The notes beneath the pieces were generated by a model. The model did no database searches and was not told where the DNA came from. It saw only the letters and a program-made list of their open reading frames with translations. A stretch of DNA of 64,000 nt from the NCBI RefSeq assembly GCF_005222675.1, contig NZ_STGE01000001.1, positions 1-64,000 of the forward strand, in the 5' to 3' direction. Origin of the DNA: Mycolicibacterium sp. CR10 (GTDB lineage Bacteria > Actinomycetota > Actinomycetes > Mycobacteriales > Mycobacteriaceae). Made by a program: the position numbers and the translations under genes. This document shows, one piece after another, positions 60,757 through 64,000 of the stretch (the first letter of the stretch is position 1; each line of letters starts with the position of its first letter).

Positions 60757-61560
60757 ATGCAGAGACCGGCGCAAACGCGACAAATGGATCAACTCGGTAC
60801 CGCTAAACCGCCTCAGTATCCGATCGAGTCTGTCGACAACGCTCTTCGCCTACTTCTACTCCTGGGTGAACGATCAGAGGTCCGTCTTACCGAGGCAAGC
60901 GTCTATCTAGACGTGGCATCGTCGACTGCGCATCGGCTGTTATCGATGCTTCAGTATCGCGGTTTCGTCCGCCAGGATCCGATCAGCAAGGCTTATCTGC
61001 CCGGACCGGCCTTGACCGGGGTGGCGTTCGCTGTTTTCGCCAGAATGGATATACCGCGCATCGCAGCTCCGATTCTGCGCCAGCTCAGCGATGCGCTGCA
61101 GGAAACAGTGCATATCGGGATGCTGGATGGCACGTCGGTCCGCTTCATCGCGGCGCTCGAGAGCCCGTCCGCCGTGCGGGTGGTATCGCGCCTGGGTAGG
61201 ACCATGCCTGCACACTGCACGTCGACCGGTAAGGCCATGCTTGCCAACTTCTCCGACGAAGAGCTTCACAAACTGTACCCTGACCCAAATTTGGAACAAC
61301 TCACCCAGAATTCAGTGAGCACCCTCACCCAGTTGTGCGCCGAGTTGGTACAGGTCAGAAAGAGCGGTTTCGCGACCAGTAGGGAGGAAAGCGAAGAAGG
61401 TGTCGCATCCGTTGCTGTCGCCATACCTGCAAGAGGTCCCGACGTGAGGCTGGCACTAAATGCATCAGCGCCGAGCTATCGGTTACGGCCATCACATGTC
61501 CGCAAAGTAGCTGGCATCATCGGCGAAGCTGCCGCAGAGCTTGCTACTAAGCTGATCTAA
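60757..61560 (+). CDS. IclR-family transcriptional regulator
   Basis: 267 residues from ATG 60757. N-terminal winged helix (VDNALRLLLLLGERSEVRLTEASVYLDVASSTAHRLLSMLQYRGFVRQD) and C-terminal effector domain (VSRLGRTMPAHCTSTGKAMLANF, EEGVASVAVAIPARGPDVRLALNASAP). Divergent from the phdAB operon. IclR regulators control phthalate and beta-ketoadipate genes in actinobacteria, and the 15-bp palindromes in this window have the right form for its binding, which is inference. Confidence 0.88.
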   Translation: MQRPAQTRQMDQLGTAKPPQYPIESVDNALRLLLLLGERSEVRLTEASVYLDVASSTAHRLLSMLQYRGFVRQDPISKAYLPGPALTGVAFAVFARMDIPRIAAPILRQLSDALQETVHIGMLDGTSVRFIAALESPSAVRVVSRLGRTMPAHCTSTGKAMLANFSDEELHKLYPDPNLEQLTQNSVSTLTQLCAELVQVRKSGFATSREESEEGVASVAVAIPARGPDVRLALNASAPSYRLRPSHVRKVAGIIGEAAAELATKLI

Positions 61561-61584
61561 CTACATTGGCAAAGGAGATGTTCT

Positions 61585-62055
61585 GTGCCGAGTACCCCCG
61601 ACCTGCCGGCGTTCGTTTCGACGATCGATGACTACCTGCGCTTAGAACAGCGCCACTCGCCGGCCGAGCAAATGTTCGCAACCGTCCTCACAGACGACTT
61701 CGAAATCGGCTTTCGCGGCGGCCACCAATGGAAGGGACTCAATGGTCTGCGGTTGTATCTCACGCAGCGGGACGGGATTTTCGACGAACGCCTCGAACTG
61801 CGTCAAGTACTTTCCTACGTTCCGGTGCAGGAGGATGTCATCGAGCTGACGACACGACTCGAGTTCTTCTTCCGTCGCTGGAGAGCTCCTTCGCCGGTCA
61901 GCGAAGAATTCACCGGTGCGGCCTTTCACACGTGGCTGATCCGCATTGTCGACCATGAGACCCGCGTGGCCCGGGTGGTTATCGATGGATTTGCAAATCT
62001 CAACGACAACGCCAGGGCGGCGTTTGCTATCCCAGATGAAGGGTTCGACGAATAA
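61585..62055 (+). CDS. SnoaL/NTF2-like protein
   Basis: 156 residues from GTG 61585, with AAAGGAG seven bases before. FVSTIDDYLRLEQRHSPAEQMFATVLTDDFEIGF… and a C-terminal VARVVIDGFANL suggest the NTF2-like cone fold shared by SnoaL cyclases and dioxygenase beta subunits. It is 24 bp after the IclR gene and probably co-transcribed. No alpha partner, so it is unlikely to be a dioxygenase subunit; function open. Confidence 0.7.
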   Translation: MPSTPDLPAFVSTIDDYLRLEQRHSPAEQMFATVLTDDFEIGFRGGHQWKGLNGLRLYLTQRDGIFDERLELRQVLSYVPVQEDVIELTTRLEFFFRRWRAPSPVSEEFTGAAFHTWLIRIVDHETRVARVVIDGFANLNDNARAAFAIPDEGFDE

Positions 62056-62279
62056 CACATGTGACCGCATCGTGATCACTTTGCGCTTTACTCGCACAAC
62101 CCGTGGGCCGACAACACGGGTGCAGATCAGGCCGCCTGCTTCGCCGGGAGACGCCGCGGCCACGAAAGTTGCAGGGCGGCTGGACATTAGCGCCGTGGAT
62201 GGGTTGACCGGCCGCCGTGTGTTTGACCGCCGTCGTCAAGCGCCCTTCGAAGCGATTCCCTTGACAATTTCTCCACTGC

Positions 62280-62768
62280 TTACGTGTCGGCGACGCCGAA
62301 AGCCTCGGCGAAGCTAACGTTGCCCCTGGTTTCCCTCTGGGTTGCGTCCACGGCAGCCAGGAGGCGGGAGTTCTCGATGACTATCATCTCGACGTCCTGT
62401 TGGTCATCTGCATAGTGGCGATGCCATACCCACGGCGGCGTATACACGAAGTCGCCTGCGCTCCACGTTACGCGTTGATCGCCAATCTCCGACCAGCCCG
62501 AGCCATGTCGCACGAAGTGAACTGACTCGTGTACGTGTCGATGAAGGTCACTGCCCGCACCGGCGGGGATCTTCTGCAGGAAGAACTCAATGGAGCGGGC
62601 GGGTATCCGCAGAAGCAATCCAATTTCTGATGGGCTTCCGGTCTGGATCCAGTGTGCCTCGGTGGAGTTCACGACGAGGTGCTCCTCGGTCACGTGCTGG
62701 GTGTCGCGATCCCCTGCGCGCGCCATACTTTCGGCGAAATCGGCTAGCTCGTCACGGGATAGGGTCAT
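62280..62768 (-). CDS. Single-domain cupin protein
   Basis: 162 residues from ATG 62768 (MTLSRDELADF), preceded by AGAGGAG. Metal-site text SDLHRHVHESVHFVRHGSGW and a second His in WVWHRHYADD. Downstream of the CoA-transferase genes on the same strand. May be a ring-cleaving or isomerising enzyme, or a sensor; 62056-62279 between it and the convergent SnoaL gene shows no gene. Confidence 0.78.
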   Translation of the reverse strand: MTLSRDELADFAESMARAGDRDTQHVTEEHLVVNSTEAHWIQTGSPSEIGLLLRIPARSIEFFLQKIPAGAGSDLHRHVHESVHFVRHGSGWSEIGDQRVTWSAGDFVYTPPWVWHRHYADDQQDVEMIVIENSRLLAAVDATQRETRGNVSFAEAFGVADT

Positions 62769-62839
62769 CGATCCACTCCTCTGGGAATTTCGTCGCTGAG
62801 CGAGCATGGAGTCACTTTTCGGCGACCCAAGCGCCAGGG

Positions 62840-63529
62840 TCACGACAGAGCTATGTGCAAGCGCTTCTCGAGCGCGGCGATACTGATGGCGAAGGTCTCG
62901 AGTACGCGCACGCGTCCGTCTCCGGCGTTGTCGATGTCGAAGATCGCGTACTCGGTATACAGCCGGCTGACGCACCGAAGCCCGGTCAGCGGGTAACTGC
63001 ACTCCGGAACCAACTTCGCGGTCCCGTCCTTGCCGAACAGCGTCATCATCACGAATACGCGCTTCGCTCCGATGGCGAGATCCATCGCACCCCCGACCGC
63101 GGGAATGGCGTCCGGTGCTCCGGTGTGCCAGTTGGCGAGGTCTCCACGCTCGCTGACCTGAAACGCCCCGAGCACACACACGTCGAGATGGCCGCCGCGC
63201 ATCATGGCGAAGGAGTCGGCGTGGTGGAAGTAGGACGCCCCAGGGGTTTCGGTGACCGGAACCTTGCCTGCATTGGTGAGATCCGGGTCAATGGCGTCTC
63301 CTGTCGCGGCGCCTCCCATGCCGAGCATGCCGTTCTCGGTGTGCAGCACCACCTCGGCGGCGGGGTCGAGGTAGTCGGCGACCATCGTGGGCTGGCCGAT
63401 GCCGAGATTGACGTACGACCCAGGTGCGATGTCGCGGGCGATCAACGCGGCGATCTCCCGGCGGTCCAACGGGCCACGGTCGAGATGCTCGACACGACGC
63501 CGTGTCCTTGCATCGAGCGTTCCCGTCAC
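62840..63529 (-). CDS. pcaJ: 3-Oxoacid CoA-transferase, subunit B (PcaJ type)
   Basis: 229 residues. VNLGIGQPTMVADYL and the active-site Glu in TENGMLGMG, then GGAMDLAIGAKRVFVMM identify the B chain of family I CoA transferases. With the A chain upstream it would load 3-oxoadipate (or a related 3-oxoacid) with CoA from succinyl-CoA, the lower beta-ketoadipate step. 4-bp overlap with subunit A. Confidence 0.88.
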   Translation of the reverse strand: MTGTLDARTRRRVEHLDRGPLDRREIAALIARDIAPGSYVNLGIGQPTMVADYLDPAAEVVLHTENGMLGMGGAATGDAIDPDLTNAGKVPVTETPGASYFHHADSFAMMRGGHLDVCVLGAFQVSERGDLANWHTGAPDAIPAVGGAMDLAIGAKRVFVMMTLFGKDGTAKLVPECSYPLTGLRCVSRLYTEYAIFDIDNAGDGRVRVLETFAISIAALEKRLHIALS

Positions 63530-64000
63530 GAGGCGGCCTCGGTGCGGGCGGCGGGAATCGAGGACAGGTCGAGGATGCGGTCGACGAAGATACCCGGCGT
63601 CACGACCGTCTCGGGGTCGATGCCTCCGGTCTCGACGACGCGGGAGACCTCAACGACGGTCAGCGTGGCGGCGGTCGCCATCACCGGACCGAAGTTGCGA
63701 GCAGTCTTGCGGTACAACAGGTTTCCGGCCCGGTCGGCCAGGTGTGCTGCGATGAGTGCGACGTCGCCGCGGATCGGATACTCCAGCACGTAGTCGCGGC
63801 CGTCGATCGTGCGGATCTCCTTGCCCGAGGCGAGCGGGGTGCCGACACCGGTCGGGCAGAAGAACGCGCCAATGCCCGCGCCTGCCGCTCTGATCCGCTC
63901 GGCCAGGTTGCCCTGCGGGACCACTTCGAGGTCGACCATGCCGTCCCGGTAGAGCCTGTCGAACACGTACGAATCGGCCTGTCGGGGGAAGGAACAAATG
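63526..64000 (-). CDS. pcaI: 3-Oxoacid CoA-transferase, subunit A (PcaI type), cut by window edge
   Basis: Only the last ~158 codons are inside the window; the frame stays open to base 64000. Visible text: NLAERIRAAGAGIGAFFCPTGVGTPLASGKE, YVLEYPIRGDVALIAAHLADRAGNL, and the C-terminal VTPGIFVDRIL typical of PcaI/ScoA. The N-terminal CoA-binding part lies beyond the edge. Confidence 0.85.
   Translation of the reverse strand, partial: ICSFPRQADSYVFDRLYRDGMVDLEVVPQGNLAERIRAAGAGIGAFFCPTGVGTPLASGKEIRTIDGRDYVLEYPIRGDVALIAAHLADRAGNLLYRKTARNFGPVMATAATLTVVEVSRVVETGGIDPETVVTPGIFVDRILDLSSIPAARTEAAS

Noticed and set aside
1-64000. CRISPR arrays, tRNA and rRNA genes
   Set aside because: No regularly spaced repeats, tRNA-like cloverleaf sequence with CCA end or rRNA signature was noticed on reading. 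A tool-based scan could still find a tRNA.

Overview
The window is high-GC actinobacterial DNA. It carries a complete Mce lipid-importer operon (yrbEA/B, mceA-F, two Mce-associated proteins), GTG/TTG starts, 3-cysteine ferredoxins of mycobacterial type, and gene sets of the phenanthrene/pyrene (phd/nid) and phthalate (pht) kind. This fits a polycyclic-aromatic-degrading Mycolicibacterium/Mycobacterium or close relative. Species and gene names rest on protein reading only; no database search was possible. No tRNA, rRNA or CRISPR array was seen.

Layout. 1-1.05 kb: IS21-like element whose end cuts a gene start; an IS110 remnant follows. 2.0-8.3 kb (+): alpha/beta hydrolase, Rieske dioxygenase alpha and beta, Gfo/Idh dihydrodiol dehydrogenase, LigB-type extradiol dioxygenase, then (own promoter) a class II aldolase-type decarboxylase, a phthalate-like module. 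8.3-18.0 kb (-): MarR regulator, hydroxyisobutyrate-dehydrogenase-like enzyme, cupin, a second dioxygenase pair, ferredoxin, and a CoA module (MaoC-type hydratase, DUF35 protein, thiolase-like protein, CaiB CoA-transferase, Zn-alcohol dehydrogenase). 18.2-25.2 kb (-): third dioxygenase pair; MarR/MFS/aldehyde dehydrogenase; epoxide hydrolase. 25.3-35.9 kb (-): mce operon. 36.1-44.1 kb (-): orphan PcaG, then an unusual operon of flavoprotein, 2x[4Fe-4S] ferredoxin, beta-propeller, atypical fourth dioxygenase pair and SCP2 protein, behind a Zn-alcohol dehydrogenase and an SDR. 44.2-50.6 kb (-): nidA/nidB-like fifth pair, IS30 element inside IS3 debris, aldehyde dehydrogenase. 50.8-60.2 kb (-): near-complete phd-type upper pathway (two hydratase-aldolases, VOC extradiol dioxygenase, phdI bicupin, ferredoxin reductase, ferredoxin, dihydrodiol dehydrogenase, sixth dioxygenase pair). 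60.7-64 kb: IclR regulator, SnoaL-like protein, cupin, 3-oxoadipate-type CoA transferase (cut by the window edge).

Together the genes read as import of hydrophobic substrate (Mce), ring dihydroxylation by one of six Rieske oxygenases served by two small ferredoxins and a single visible reductase, rearomatisation by SDR or Gfo/Idh dehydrogenases, ring cleavage by extradiol or cupin enzymes, pyruvate release by two aldolases, aldehyde oxidation, and onward flow through phthalate-type decarboxylation to the beta-ketoadipate pathway. Five promoters share a 15-bp CTCTG-N5-CAGAG-like palindrome, possibly the IclR operator, and four share a TTGACC / YTGTTMCYTA promoter core, so distant operons may be co-controlled. 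Candidates for undescribed biology are the flavoprotein-ferredoxin-propeller-dioxygenase operon (37-42 kb) and the dioxygenase-coupled retro-aldol CoA module (10.5-17 kb).
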